In this document: positions 1 to 8,167 of the stretch, piece after piece
Layout: every line of letters begins with the position of its first letter
How positions within the stretch are numbered: the stretch's first letter is position 1
NCBI GenBank assembly: GCA_016927835.1
Contig: JAFGMA010000330.1
Span: 1-45,030 of the forward strand
Origin: Candidatus Zhuqueibacterota bacterium
Lineage (GTDB): Bacteria > Zhuqueibacterota > Zhuqueibacteria > Thermofontimicrobiales > Sulfurfontimicrobiaceae
Length of the DNA stretch: 45,030 bases
Reading direction: 5' to 3'
Translations under genes and position numbers: made by a program
The notes under the pieces: model-generated
The model's database searches: none
Told to the model about the DNA's origin: nothing
What the model saw: the letters and a program-made list of their open reading frames with translations, nothing else

Positions 1-16
1 AGGTTAATCACTCAAA

Positions 17-50
17 AGATTGCTTCGGCAAAAAACGCCTCGCAATGACA
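17..50. repeat. Palindromic intergenic repeat, CATTGCGAGG...GAAGCAATCT type
   Basis: The arms AGATTGCTTCGGC (17-29) and GCCTCGCAATGACA (37-50) are imperfectly complementary around an A-rich loop. Read on the minus strand this is TGTCATTGCGAGG...GCCGAAGCAATCT, which I recognise from general knowledge as a dispersed palindromic repeat found in many unrelated bacterial genomes. It lies just downstream of the stop codon of the minus-strand gene ending at 63, the usual place for such elements. No second copy was noticed in this window. Confidence 0.5.
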
Positions 51-62
51 GTAAAAAAATGT

Positions 63-1391
63 TTAATTTATGACCGTTTGCAGTATAATACTGTACTCAA
101 ATTGAAACGTTAAATAAGCACCAGCAAGCCTTACGCTGTCGATTTCTGATGGTAAGTCAAGATTTTTAGTGGTTTGTGGAATTGGGAAGGGTATTCGATA
201 TAATCTACCGGTAAAAGATGAAAAAATAATTTTGGAAAATTTCATACTGCTGACAACAGCATCCAAGCTCCGAATCGTTACCGTGTTATTTATATTAGTC
301 GCTAATCTAACGTTCCAATTCAAATGCAAATTCTCTATTTCTTGCTTTTCGAATGCCTTAAACATGTATTGCTCAAGCTGGATCTTTCTATAAAGCGTTT
401 GCCCGGGAATGATTTCCAGGGTATCGACAAAAGTTAAGCCATCTGGCTTGAAAACATTCGGAAGTTCCAGTGTCACATAAACCAGTACATCGAAATTATT
501 CCGAAGCGAATATTCGAATGCCCCTCTTTTTACAATGCCTTCCCGGATCAGGAGAGAATCGCTCATTCGTATTGTATCCTGGTACGTAAAATGGTACTCC
601 GGAATTTTCGCCATCAATTCAGTCGCAATAATATCCGTGAAGGTGACTAAAATTTTGCAGGTACTATTTTTATCTATTTTTTTCAACTGCCCTTCTGAAC
701 CGGCAGATGCTCCAGAAACAATTGCACGTATATGGTTGGTTAGCACAGTTTGGGGAAGTTGGATTTTTCGTTCTGCAGAAGCTCCGGCTTTGATTTTTTC
801 ATTAAATGTCACCTCACCAATGATGGTATTGTCCGCGCTATTGATGAGTTTAACCCGAAAAGGTACGCCTAAAGAGATAACCAACTCATTTTTAATCTTG
901 ACGGAAAGAATTCCTTTGCTTATTTTTAACCATCGAAAAGAAGGTATTTCTGTAAAATCCTGACTGTTTGGATAGATTTCAAACGGATCGACAACCAGTT
1001 CCTCACCGTGTTCCTCATCGGCTAACGGATAAATGCGATCCAGCGAAAATTCAAGCCAATCGCTGAACAGGATTGGGATATGGATTGCGTTTATCGCCAA
1101 ATCGCGGTTTTTCTGAATGGGACCGAACTTAATGCGATCCCCAACTTCCTGTCTGGGAATATCATGATCAGTAATATATTCCAAAGTGCCGCTGGAATCG
1201 GTACCAAGTTTATCGTTATTCACCAATTCACTTATCGTATAGCTTTTATCGATTAGCGGAATAGTGACCTGAGGTTGCCATGAAGGTGGTTGCGGAGATT
1301 TCAATCGGCATGTGATCGTAAGCGCAGCGATAGCATGCAACAGCGCGAATAAAAAGCAGCCTTTAAAATAGAGGTATTTGCTAGGGGACAT
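63..1391 (-). CDS. Putative exported protein or lipoprotein of unknown function
   Basis: A 442-residue protein with a hydrophobic N-terminal segment (about residues 10-27) ending at Cys28 in the context LTITC, a loose lipobox (Thr instead of Gly/Ala/Ser before the Cys). The rest is predicted mainly beta-rich, with no transmembrane segment and no catalytic motif I recognise. The mature N-terminus has a Pro/Trp-rich stretch (PPSWQPQVTIPL) followed by a block on closure or binding of beta strands (IDKSYTISELV). I have a general impression of similar hypothetical envelope proteins in Calditrichota/KSB1-type genomes, but cannot name a family. It is transcribed away from the MscS gene, with a spacer of about 270 bp upstream. 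An envelope location is likely; the function is unknown. Confidence 0.75.
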   Translation of the reverse strand: MSPSKYLYFKGCFLFALLHAIAALTITCRLKSPQPPSWQPQVTIPLIDKSYTISELVNNDKLGTDSSGTLEYITDHDIPRQEVGDRIKFGPIQKNRDLAINAIHIPILFSDWLEFSLDRIYPLADEEHGEELVVDPFEIYPNSQDFTEIPSFRWLKISKGILSVKIKNELVISLGVPFRVKLINSADNTIIGEVTFNEKIKAGASAERKIQLPQTVLTNHIRAIVSGASAGSEGQLKKIDKNSTCKILVTFTDIIATELMAKIPEYHFTYQDTIRMSDSLLIREGIVKRGAFEYSLRNNFDVLVYVTLELPNVFKPDGLTFVDTLEIIPGQTLYRKIQLEQYMFKAFEKQEIENLHLNWNVRLATNINNTVTIRSLDAVVSSMKFSKIIFSSFTGRLYRIPFPIPQTTKNLDLPSEIDSVRLAGAYLTFQFEYSIILQTVIN

Positions 1392-1658
1392 GATATCAAC
1401 CTGTTGTTAAGTGATGCAGGTTGCATCGGGATACCTGTGCTGTATTCCGATAACCAGCCGCGGGAATACAAAATACCAGGCAGTCTAATGATATCGACTG
1501 CATCTTGTGAAATCCTGCTAATTCGGAAACAATAACCTGTCCTCTTTTTAAAAATGCAAAATGATTTCGGTGCTCTAAAAAATGCATGGTTACCGTCCAA
1601 ATTCAGTAAAACGAATTCGAAAATCCGAGCCAGTCATGCTCCTGGTTCAACAGGCATT

Positions 1659-2507
1659 TCATCCAATGCGGTACGTAATGGTAACCATCCAATCGGCATA
1701 ATCAGCGTACAAACTTTTTATCGCCGACAGCACTCTTTGTTTGAATGCCGTTTCAATGATCGCAGTTTGTCCGGGCCATAGTCTGAATTTTACACGAAGG
1801 TATTTCCACTCCCCCTGTTCAGATTTCATGATACCGAAAAGCTCGGGTTGGGAAAAGATAATTGATTTGTTTTGATTATAAATGCCACCAGCTATCTGCT
1901 CAACCAGCCTAACCAGTTGTTCTTCTTCCATATCTTTTGGAAGTTGGATATCGGCATACGCTCTAATTGCCCCTCGACGAAAGCGACCAATCATGCCGAT
2001 GTTGCGATTAGGAATGTAAATTTCCTGCCCGTGTATATTAACCAGCGTCGTAAATCTTAATCCGATAGTTTCCACAGTACCTACCTGACCCGACAACTCA
2101 ACCATGTCCCCGATATTCACCGTATCAGTGAAAATAAGCGTCAATCCGATTACGACATCCTGCACAAATCCCTGCAGACCAAAACCTATCGCCAGACCGA
2201 TAACCGTGGCACTCGCCAGGTATGTGGTCAACGGAATTTTAAGTTCCTGCAAAATTAATCCGATAGCCAGAAAATAGATGATAAATGTAATCGCGCTGAC
2301 GCCGATTGTGGTTATTGTCGCAACCTTCGGATATTTGCGCCAGAATTTTTCTCTTGAAGAAACATCCGATTTTACATGTTGGGTTAAAAACCGTTGGCTG
2401 AAAAATTTTATGGCTTTAACCACAAAATGGCTGGCAACTGCGAAAGCAACGATCACCAGTATTCTCATTACTGGTGACAATTTTAGAAAAGGTTGCATTA
2501 AATCCAT
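1659..2507 (-). CDS. MscS-family mechanosensitive ion channel
   Basis: 282 residues, the usual length of the small MscS class. Order: a hydrophobic N-terminal helix (about 12-30), a second helix (about 67-88), then the pore-lining third helix with the Gly/Ala-rich pattern IGLAIGFGLQGFVQDVVIGL (about 100-125). The soluble beta domain follows (GDMVELSGQVGTVETIGLR, then a loop with IYIPNR, a family hallmark) and a mixed C-terminal domain. The family opens under membrane tension and releases solutes during hypo-osmotic shock. It acts in the inner membrane as a homoheptamer by family knowledge. It is separate from its neighbours, with repeat-bearing non-coding DNA upstream. Confidence 0.93.
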   Translation of the reverse strand: MDLMQPFLKLSPVMRILVIVAFAVASHFVVKAIKFFSQRFLTQHVKSDVSSREKFWRKYPKVATITTIGVSAITFIIYFLAIGLILQELKIPLTTYLASATVIGLAIGFGLQGFVQDVVIGLTLIFTDTVNIGDMVELSGQVGTVETIGLRFTTLVNIHGQEIYIPNRNIGMIGRFRRGAIRAYADIQLPKDMEEEQLVRLVEQIAGGIYNQNKSIIFSQPELFGIMKSEQGEWKYLRVKFRLWPGQTAIIETAFKQRVLSAIKSLYADYADWMVTITYRIG

Positions 2508-2567
2508 TTTTACTCATTTTGTTTTTATAATTTCTTGCTTCAAAGACTGGAAATTGAACTGCTTCTT

Positions 2568-2628
2568 ACTGGTTCTCCAACACCAGTATTGGAATCCAGG
2601 GGCATTGCAAACAATGAAAAGAACCAAT
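2568..2628 (+). repeat. Dispersed about 61-bp palindromic repeat, copy A
   Basis: This copy starts ACTGGTTC and ends GAACCAAT, which are nearly inverted repeats of each other. An internal TTGGAATCC arm can pair with the left GGTTC side. It aligns along its whole length with copies B (3105-3163) and C (9520-9581, opposite strand), sharing GGAATCC, GGCAT and AAGAACC blocks in the same order with small indels. It lies between the MscS gene start and the symporter gene. It could be a MITE-like or REP-like element; no transposase is present in the window. Confidence 0.65.
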
Positions 2629-2888
2629 AGCTACGCCATTTCTCCACAAGCTACACAACCTGCCAATCCTGGTTTCAAGAGTGCGTCAATTTCGCAGGTT
2701 TGTCGAAGCACGTCGTATCATAGCCTGCGCCGGAGTTTTTGCGCCCGGCTACACCACAGCCAGGTGTGATCACCAATTTGATTGCGAGATATATTATAGC
2801 TTTGGGTACTTCACATAAATACCAGTTTTCTTGTTTAATCTAACACCATTAACACGTCAATAGTTCAAAATTAAGGAGGTGAGATAAA

Positions 2889-2945
2889 ATGACCTGGGCA
2901 TTTTGGATAAAAGCATTTTTGATAAATTGCCACTCAAGAAATTAA
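2889..2945 (+). CDS. Tiny ORF (18 codons) behind a perfect Shine-Dalgarno
   Basis: AAGGAGGTGAG ends six bases before an ATG at 2889, by far the strongest ribosome binding site in the surrounding spacer. The frame encodes only 18 residues (MTWAFWIKAFLINCHSRN) before TAA, with a hydrophobic Trp/Phe/Ile core that could be one short membrane-inserted helix. It could be a leader peptide, a small symporter-accessory protein truncated by mutation, or the remnant start of a decayed gene. The sodium:solute symporter follows about 350 bp downstream on the same strand. I have no family match. Confidence 0.35.
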   Translation: MTWAFWIKAFLINCHSRN

Positions 2946-3075
2946 TTGGGTAACTTATTTTATCCCACTTCCAAAACACCTGATCGTTCAGTCAGGATTA
3001 TCGGACGATTTTATGCAATCATGTTTTAAATACCTGAAAACCGGAAACACATCCCCGGTTGCACCTGATCAATTG

Positions 3076-3205
3076 TAAAAAATTAAATATCTTACTTGAC
3101 ATTGACTGGTTCCCAAATCCCAGTTTGGAATCCCAGAGGCATCGTAACCATGTTAAGAACCGATATCTGAGGCAATATAAAAAATTGAATATCTTACTTG
3201 ACATT
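3076..3205. repeat. Imperfect 28-bp direct repeat, 102 bp apart, flanking repeat copy B
   Basis: The segments 3076-3103 and 3178-3205 are identical except for one base; both read TAAAAAATT(A/G)AATATCTT then ACTTGACATT. They bracket repeat copy B (3105-3163). Each unit ends in TTGACA, so the duplication also duplicates a -35-like hexamer; only the right-hand one has a plausible -10 downstream. This could be a local tandem duplication of about 102 bp or the long target duplication of an inserted element. Confidence 0.7.
3105..3163 (+). repeat. Dispersed about 61-bp palindromic repeat, copy B
   Basis: Starts ACTGGTTCCCAAAT and ends TTAAGAACCGAT. The GGTTCCCAAA arm is complementary to the inner TTTGGAATCC arm, giving a nested hairpin. 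It aligns with copies A (2568-2628) and C (9520-9581, minus). It sits inside a direct repeat upstream of the symporter promoter. Confidence 0.65.
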
Positions 3206-3226
3206 CGAAAATTTTTGTATTAATTT
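3198..3226 (+). promoter_or_regulatory. Sigma-70-like promoter for the symporter gene
   Basis: TTGACA (3198-3203), a 17-bp AT-rich spacer, and TAATTT (3221-3226). The -35 is a perfect consensus and comes from the right-hand unit of the direct repeat. A start near 3233 would leave a leader of about 65 bases before the TTG start at 3300. Confidence 0.5.
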
Positions 3227-3299
3227 ATACGTCTTACGCACCCACACCTGTTGTCCTGGTAATCAAAGAAAGCGAACAATTAATCAGAGGGAGGTTTTA

Positions 3300-5063
3300 T
3301 TGGAAAACATTGAGCCATTGGATATCATTGTCATTTTAGCCTATCTCGTAGGGATTGCGGCGCTGGGAATCTACCAGGTTACCCGAGTTAAAAGCTCCGG
3401 GGATTATTTTGCAGGCGGTCGCAAATTCAGCAAATGGATGATGATTACACATTCTCTCGGAAGCGGAACCCACGCAGATGATCCGGTGGGCGTCGCCGGT
3501 GCTGCTTATGAACGCGGGATTTCCGGTATTTGGTACACCTACGCCTATCTGTTTTGCACCCCTTTTTACTGGATTATTGCACCTTTCTTTCGACGCTCTC
3601 GCTACCTGACGACAGCCGATTTCTTCGAGGAGCGCTTCGGAAAAAGCCTGGGATTGCTGTACGCGATTATGGGCATTCTGACTTTTTCAGTCAATATGGG
3701 AACGCTGCTAAAAGGTACCGGCACGATTGTCTCATCTGTCGTCGGAACTGGAACGCCTGAGTGGTTTATTAAGTTAGCGATGATGCTGCAAGACTTCGGA
3801 ATCTACTTGAGTTGGAATCCCGAATGGCTTGCCATCTGGACGATGACTGCCATTTTCGTTGCCTACGGATTTGCCGGAGGCATTATAGCCACCGTAATCA
3901 CGGAATTCATACAGGGATTCCTCATCGTTATCATGTCGCTTCTATTGATACCTTATGGAATCTATAAAATCGGCGGTTTCGAGCGATTGCATAGCCTGAT
4001 TGGCGATGCCAGCAAATTCAGCCTGTCCGCACCGGAGGAAATGACTATCCCATGGATTATCACGGCGACGTTGATTACGCTGATCGGTATCGTTGCGCAA
4101 CCGCATATTATGGAAGTCTGTTCAACCGGGAAAACCGAGTTTGAAGGTCGTGTCGGATTTACGTATGGCAATTTCATCAAGCGTTTCTGCGCCATGGGTT
4201 GGGCATTATGCGGGCTAATCGTGCTGGCGATGGTTGCTCTGCCTGAAACATCGGACCTGCATATCGCCGGACTTGAGCACAGAGAAAATGCGTTCGGAAT
4301 TGCTATCGGAAAATTGCTGCCTCCGGGAATGACCGGCCTGATGTTCGCATCGATTCTAGCCGCGCAAATGTCAACGCTAAGCGCATTCATGGTAGCTGGC
4401 TCGGCGTTAATCGCCCGTAATATTTACAAGCGCTATATTGCGCCTGAAGCGTCAGATAAAAACATATTAATTCTGGCTCGATTCGGTGGATTCGCGGTTG
4501 TCGGCTTAGGACTCGTTTTTTGCTATCTGGTTGAAGGCGTTGCCGAGGCGCTCACGATTTTCTGGGGATTGAGCGCGCTGACCGGCGTTTTCGTCTGGGC
4601 AGGAGTGCTCTGGAAAAAGACCAATGCCACCGGCGCCTGGGCTTCATTCGGCGTAATGGCGATTATCTGGCTATTGCTAGGACCAATGGGCGATAAGCTG
4701 CTCAAACCGCTGATGCCTGACGTCTCGTGGTTGGGACTTTATGGAGATAAGGCACATCTTCCGCAACTGGTATTGTCTTATTTGCCCATAGGGATTGTTG
4801 CACTCATCGTTGGCAGCCTGCTCGGAAAATCCCTGAAAAAGGACGTACTGGAAAAATTCTATTTATTGATTAAAACTCCTGTCGGGCGCGAGGAGGATCT
4901 TGTAAAAGCCGGTGTCAATATGATTTACAAAGGGCATGCTGAAGGTCACCCGTGGGAATTGAAGCATCCTGCTTTAGTGAACTGGGGTGGTTTTGCTATC
5001 GGACTGGTATTCGCGATTGCCATTTTGGGAATTCTCTACTGGCTGGCAAATGTCGGTACATGA
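3300..5063 (+). CDS. Sodium:solute symporter (SSS family)
   Basis: 587 residues from a TTG start at 3300, chosen because GAGGGAGG (3287-3294) lies five bases upstream; the open frame continues further upstream without a better start. About 13 hydrophobic segments span the protein. The N-terminal part has the SSS signature region (YFAGGRKFSKWM, then GSGTHADDPVGVAGAAYERG around residues 55-75), where the unwound first core helix of this LeuT-fold family binds sodium and substrate. The C-terminus is extended past the 13-helix core (hydrophilic loop with VGREEDLVKAG, then a last helix), as in many bacterial family members. The substrate cannot be read from the sequence; monocarboxylates, sugars or amino acids are possible. 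Confidence 0.92.
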   Translation: MENIEPLDIIVILAYLVGIAALGIYQVTRVKSSGDYFAGGRKFSKWMMITHSLGSGTHADDPVGVAGAAYERGISGIWYTYAYLFCTPFYWIIAPFFRRSRYLTTADFFEERFGKSLGLLYAIMGILTFSVNMGTLLKGTGTIVSSVVGTGTPEWFIKLAMMLQDFGIYLSWNPEWLAIWTMTAIFVAYGFAGGIIATVITEFIQGFLIVIMSLLLIPYGIYKIGGFERLHSLIGDASKFSLSAPEEMTIPWIITATLITLIGIVAQPHIMEVCSTGKTEFEGRVGFTYGNFIKRFCAMGWALCGLIVLAMVALPETSDLHIAGLEHRENAFGIAIGKLLPPGMTGLMFASILAAQMSTLSAFMVAGSALIARNIYKRYIAPEASDKNILILARFGGFAVVGLGLVFCYLVEGVAEALTIFWGLSALTGVFVWAGVLWKKTNATGAWASFGVMAIIWLLLGPMGDKLLKPLMPDVSWLGLYGDKAHLPQLVLSYLPIGIVALIVGSLLGKSLKKDVLEKFYLLIKTPVGREEDLVKAGVNMIYKGHAEGHPWELKHPALVNWGGFAIGLVFAIAILGILYWLANVGT

Positions 5064-5194
5064 TCGATTAATCCGCTCCCAGGCAGCAAGCTGCTGTGCA
5101 CCGAAAAAGCGAACGAATATGAAGCGGATTTTTCTTCTGTAAATCAGCGGCATCGTTCTCGGACAGGGTAGAAATCAACTCACTCAATACATTT

Positions 5195-6379
5195 GTGCAT
5201 AAAGATATGACACCATCCGTCTCACCGGCGGTTGATGTTGCGATTGTTGGTAGCGGACCTTCCGGCGCATCAGCCGCGCTTCGGTTGGCACAAAGCGGAT
5301 TGAGCGTTGTTTTGTTAGACAAAGCTCCCTTCCCGCGCTATAAAGCCTGCGGTGGCGGCGTTGTCCGGCGCGCCGCCAGGCTTTTGCCATTTGATATTGG
5401 TGAAGCAATCGAACACGAATGCCAGCGCATAGAGTTAAAACTTCTGGAATCCAACCTGACATTTGCCCAGGAAAGGCAGCGGTCTATCATTTCGATGGTG
5501 ATGCGAAGTCGGTTTGATCAATTACTCGCCAGTGCAGCCCGCGAAGCCGGCGCAAAATGTCTGCATCAATGCGAGGCGCAAGATATTCAACCTCAAAATG
5601 GCTGCATTTCGCTGAAGACTGGCAGAGGCTGGATTAAAGCGCAATACATCATCGCAGCCGATGGCGCTCTCAGTACCATCGCCAGAAAGCTTTATCCAAC
5701 CGATCAGCGTCTACTGTTTCCGGCACTTGAGTGCGAAGTGGTTTGTGCACCAGGGCAATTCAAAAGCTTCGCCGGGTGTGCCCGATTTGATTTCGATCTC
5801 GTACCCGACGGCTACGGGTGGATTTTTCCGAAAAGTGACCATCTCTCAGTCGGGGTCTTGCTGATGTCCCGCAGACGCGCCAGTTTATGGCAAATATTTC
5901 TACGCTATTTAAACCTTCTTAAGCTAGATGCGCCCAGGTCAATCACACCATACGGCGCCATTATCCCATTGGCATCGCGCAGCAGACCGTTTATGAAAAA
6001 CCGTGTATTGCTGGTTGGCGACGCGGCAGGATTCGCAGATCCGCTCACCGGTGAAGGTATTACAGCGGCAATCTTAAGCGGGCAGATCGCGGCTGATGCG
6101 CTGATAAACGGACGGCTTGAAATCGAACGCGTGCAAAATATTTTTGAATCTGAACTGGAAAGGGAAATTTTGTCTGAATTGCGATTCAGCCTGTCATTGT
6201 CCAGGTTTGTTTACCGGTTTCCGAATATGCGGACAGCGCTTTTTCGAATTGCTGGGAATAAGTTGGCGGCGGCGATGACCCGGGTATTCTCAGGGGAAAG
6301 AACCTACTCGGAGCAACTCCGGGATCCTGTGAATTATTTCAAACTTTTTGCGCCGCAGACACCTTCGATGCAGCCATAA
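5195..6379 (+). CDS. Geranylgeranyl-reductase-family FAD-dependent oxidoreductase
   Basis: 394 residues from GTG 5195 (ATG at 5207 is an equally possible start; neither has a strong ribosome binding site). The N-terminus has a Rossmann FAD motif (VAIVGSGPSGASAALRLA). This is followed by the PRYKACGGGV motif typical of the geranylgeranyl/digeranylglycerophospholipid reductase family, then an IIAADGALS segment and the second FAD motif LLVGDAAGFADPLTGEG (about 275-292). Family members reduce double bonds in isoprenoid chains of quinones, chlorophyll or lipids. In a non-photosynthetic, bacterial context, saturation of a quinone tail or a related lipid is an inference. It follows the symporter after 131 bp, so co-transcription is possible but not shown. 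Confidence 0.85.
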   Translation: MHKDMTPSVSPAVDVAIVGSGPSGASAALRLAQSGLSVVLLDKAPFPRYKACGGGVVRRAARLLPFDIGEAIEHECQRIELKLLESNLTFAQERQRSIISMVMRSRFDQLLASAAREAGAKCLHQCEAQDIQPQNGCISLKTGRGWIKAQYIIAADGALSTIARKLYPTDQRLLFPALECEVVCAPGQFKSFAGCARFDFDLVPDGYGWIFPKSDHLSVGVLLMSRRRASLWQIFLRYLNLLKLDAPRSITPYGAIIPLASRSRPFMKNRVLLVGDAAGFADPLTGEGITAAILSGQIAADALINGRLEIERVQNIFESELEREILSELRFSLSLSRFVYRFPNMRTALFRIAGNKLAAAMTRVFSGERTYSEQLRDPVNYFKLFAPQTPSMQP

Positions 6380-6737
6380 TGACGCCCCTCCACTCCTGCC
6401 GTTGCTCTTCAGAACAGATCCAAATCGGCTTAATAATTGAATCACATTCATTTCAATCCGGATAATAGACATTTTCACGCTTGTCAGCGAAACCGGAACA
6501 GCGAATACACGCACTTCTCGTAAACAATCTGACAAGAGCGTCACAGGTTGATACATAGCTGTCAAGTTGAATCAATTGTACCATAATTGTACAGTCAATA
6601 ATGATAACCAATACATTGAATATTATATAGTTAATCATTAAAATCAGCTCAAACGCAATCTGGTTAATAAGGCATAATTATTGCGAACCTGTCTCGCAAA
6701 CTTTACAAATCGTAATAATTTAATCAAGAGGAAACAC
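6380..6737. other. AT-rich intergenic region, 358 bp
   Basis: No ORF with coding character on either strand. It is markedly AT-rich, especially 6560-6680, as expected for the promoter region of the roadblock operon, and contains the short imperfect inverted pair TTGTACCATAATTGTACA near 6575-6592. I could not single out a convincing -35/-10 pair. Confidence 0.4.
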
Positions 6738-7028
6738 GTGGCAGACAGTTCGGCGGGACAGAAAGTGAAAAATGATGACATTACGATTATCAATCAACAA
6801 GGCAAGGTGATGGTCAATCGACTCGGCAGTGACATAGATGAACATGCAATAGGCAACAAAGCTGCCCAGATTGGGACTCATTTGCTGAACGAAGTTAAAA
6901 ACGTCATTGAAGATTCAAAATTGGGAGAACTGGAGACAATATTGATACAGGGCGCAAATGGAAAATTTTGTGTTCTCCCCTCAAGTGACGGTCAATTTTT
7001 TGTGACTCTGCTGGGGAATATTCTATAG
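6738..7028 (+). CDS. Roadblock/LC7-like protein
   Basis: 96 residues from GTG 6738, which has AAGAGG seven bases upstream; longer in-frame starts lack one. The pattern fits a short roadblock/LC7 fold: a first strand-turn-strand (DDITIINQQGKVMVNRL), a long amphipathic helix (IGTHLLNEVKNVIEDSKLG), then paired strands (LETILIQGANGKF and FFVTLLG). Bacterial members such as MglB dimerise and regulate small Ras-like GTPases or act as signalling scaffolds. No GTPase is encoded nearby. Its stop codon directly abuts the ATG of the next gene, so the two are almost certainly translationally coupled. The family call comes from the pattern only. Confidence 0.65.
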   Translation: MADSSAGQKVKNDDITIINQQGKVMVNRLGSDIDEHAIGNKAAQIGTHLLNEVKNVIEDSKLGELETILIQGANGKFCVLPSSDGQFFVTLLGNIL

Positions 7029-8078
7029 ATGACAAATTTGTTGCAGGATTTCCACATAGCTAAAAAACTTCTTTCGTGCTTGTGGCTCAGAAATCCCTTT
7101 ATTATTTCGGTGAAGGATAACGGGCATTGCGACCGACTGGCGCTTCAACTGCTAGAATTCGTACCAGAATATCGACAGATCATTGCTTGCGGAGGCGTCC
7201 CCAAATCTGCTGAATTTTCAACGAGAAAACCCAGAATATTGAATACTGACAGCAAGGAGCTTTTAAAAGAAAGCCTGTTTTCTTCGTTTGAAGAGGAGAA
7301 GCTCGGTGCCCGCCCAATACAATTGGTTTATTTTCAAGGCGATAGCACGATCTTCAATTCCCTGCTCCTGCGAATCCAACACGGCTGGTTTGCGACAACC
7401 ACCCTACCGCCTTCCGATATTATTCCGGAGATCAAAGCCAGTGAAGTGTTAGAGCTCGGCGACGATACTATTCTGTTTTTGGAACAAACCCGTGAATGCC
7501 TGCTTGAGGATCGGCTACTGAAAAAAGCCAGAACCCGCCCCGCAGAAATTGCACCCTTTCTTTTCCAATTGAAAATGAGTGAAATTCATCTGATTGGAAA
7601 TGCGATCTTGAAGGAAATCGAAAATGGTGTGGTGCTCTCACAAGTTGAAATTCAAGAGCTATTCGAAATCGACGAACCGACATTTCAGCGAATTATCGAC
7701 TTGCAGCTCTGTGAATCATTCACCGATATAAAGCAATACATCCTTCGGACACCTCCGGAGATTAAGGAAAAGCTCGATAGCATCATCGAGATTGACAGTA
7801 TTTATATGGGCGGGGTCATCCGCGATGATAAATTAATCGCATTATCAAAAAGCCGGGATCTGAAGGTGTCATCCGGCAGGCTATTTCCCGCGCTCTCGCA
7901 GCTTTTTCGGGAAACCATGAAGCAGCTTAGTTTCGGGGAAACATGTGATTTTACCATCGAATTCAAATGCGGCAAAAAAATTCTCCTGATTGCAAGAGAA
8001 CCGCTGACGTATTGTTTCCTCACCGATGCCCGGCTTAACATCGATTTGTTGTTGGAAAAAATCTCCATTTTTCTCTGA
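7029..8078 (+). CDS. Protein with roadblock-like C-terminal domain, unknown N-terminus
   Basis: 349 residues starting with no gap after the roadblock protein. Residues about 1-160 look like an alpha/beta domain (FIISVKDNGHCDRLALQLLE; a later strand-rich part with TILFLEQTRE) resembling a response/NTPase-like fold but without a Walker A motif. Residues about 165-250 are helical. Residues about 255-345 (IYMGGVIRDDKLIALSKSRD, a helix, then CDFTIEFKCGKKILLIARE) repeat the roadblock/LC7 pattern, so it may pair with the upstream gene product. No signal peptide or membrane segment, so cytoplasmic. I do not recognise a named family for the whole protein. Confidence 0.6.
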   Translation: MTNLLQDFHIAKKLLSCLWLRNPFIISVKDNGHCDRLALQLLEFVPEYRQIIACGGVPKSAEFSTRKPRILNTDSKELLKESLFSSFEEEKLGARPIQLVYFQGDSTIFNSLLLRIQHGWFATTTLPPSDIIPEIKASEVLELGDDTILFLEQTRECLLEDRLLKKARTRPAEIAPFLFQLKMSEIHLIGNAILKEIENGVVLSQVEIQELFEIDEPTFQRIIDLQLCESFTDIKQYILRTPPEIKEKLDSIIEIDSIYMGGVIRDDKLIALSKSRDLKVSSGRLFPALSQLFRETMKQLSFGETCDFTIEFKCGKKILLIAREPLTYCFLTDARLNIDLLLEKISIFL

Positions 8079-8167
8079 GCACTTTGCCGGAAAAACGATT
8101 CAATTGTTGCATACCTCTCAGCATGCAACGCGTGAAACTAACCTAATTGATTTACAGGAGTTATAAC

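Noticed and set aside
3019..3204. Minus-strand frame with a repeated MSSKIFNFL motif
   Set aside because: The protein repeat is produced by the 28-bp DNA direct repeat; no ribosome binding site and it runs through repeat copy B.
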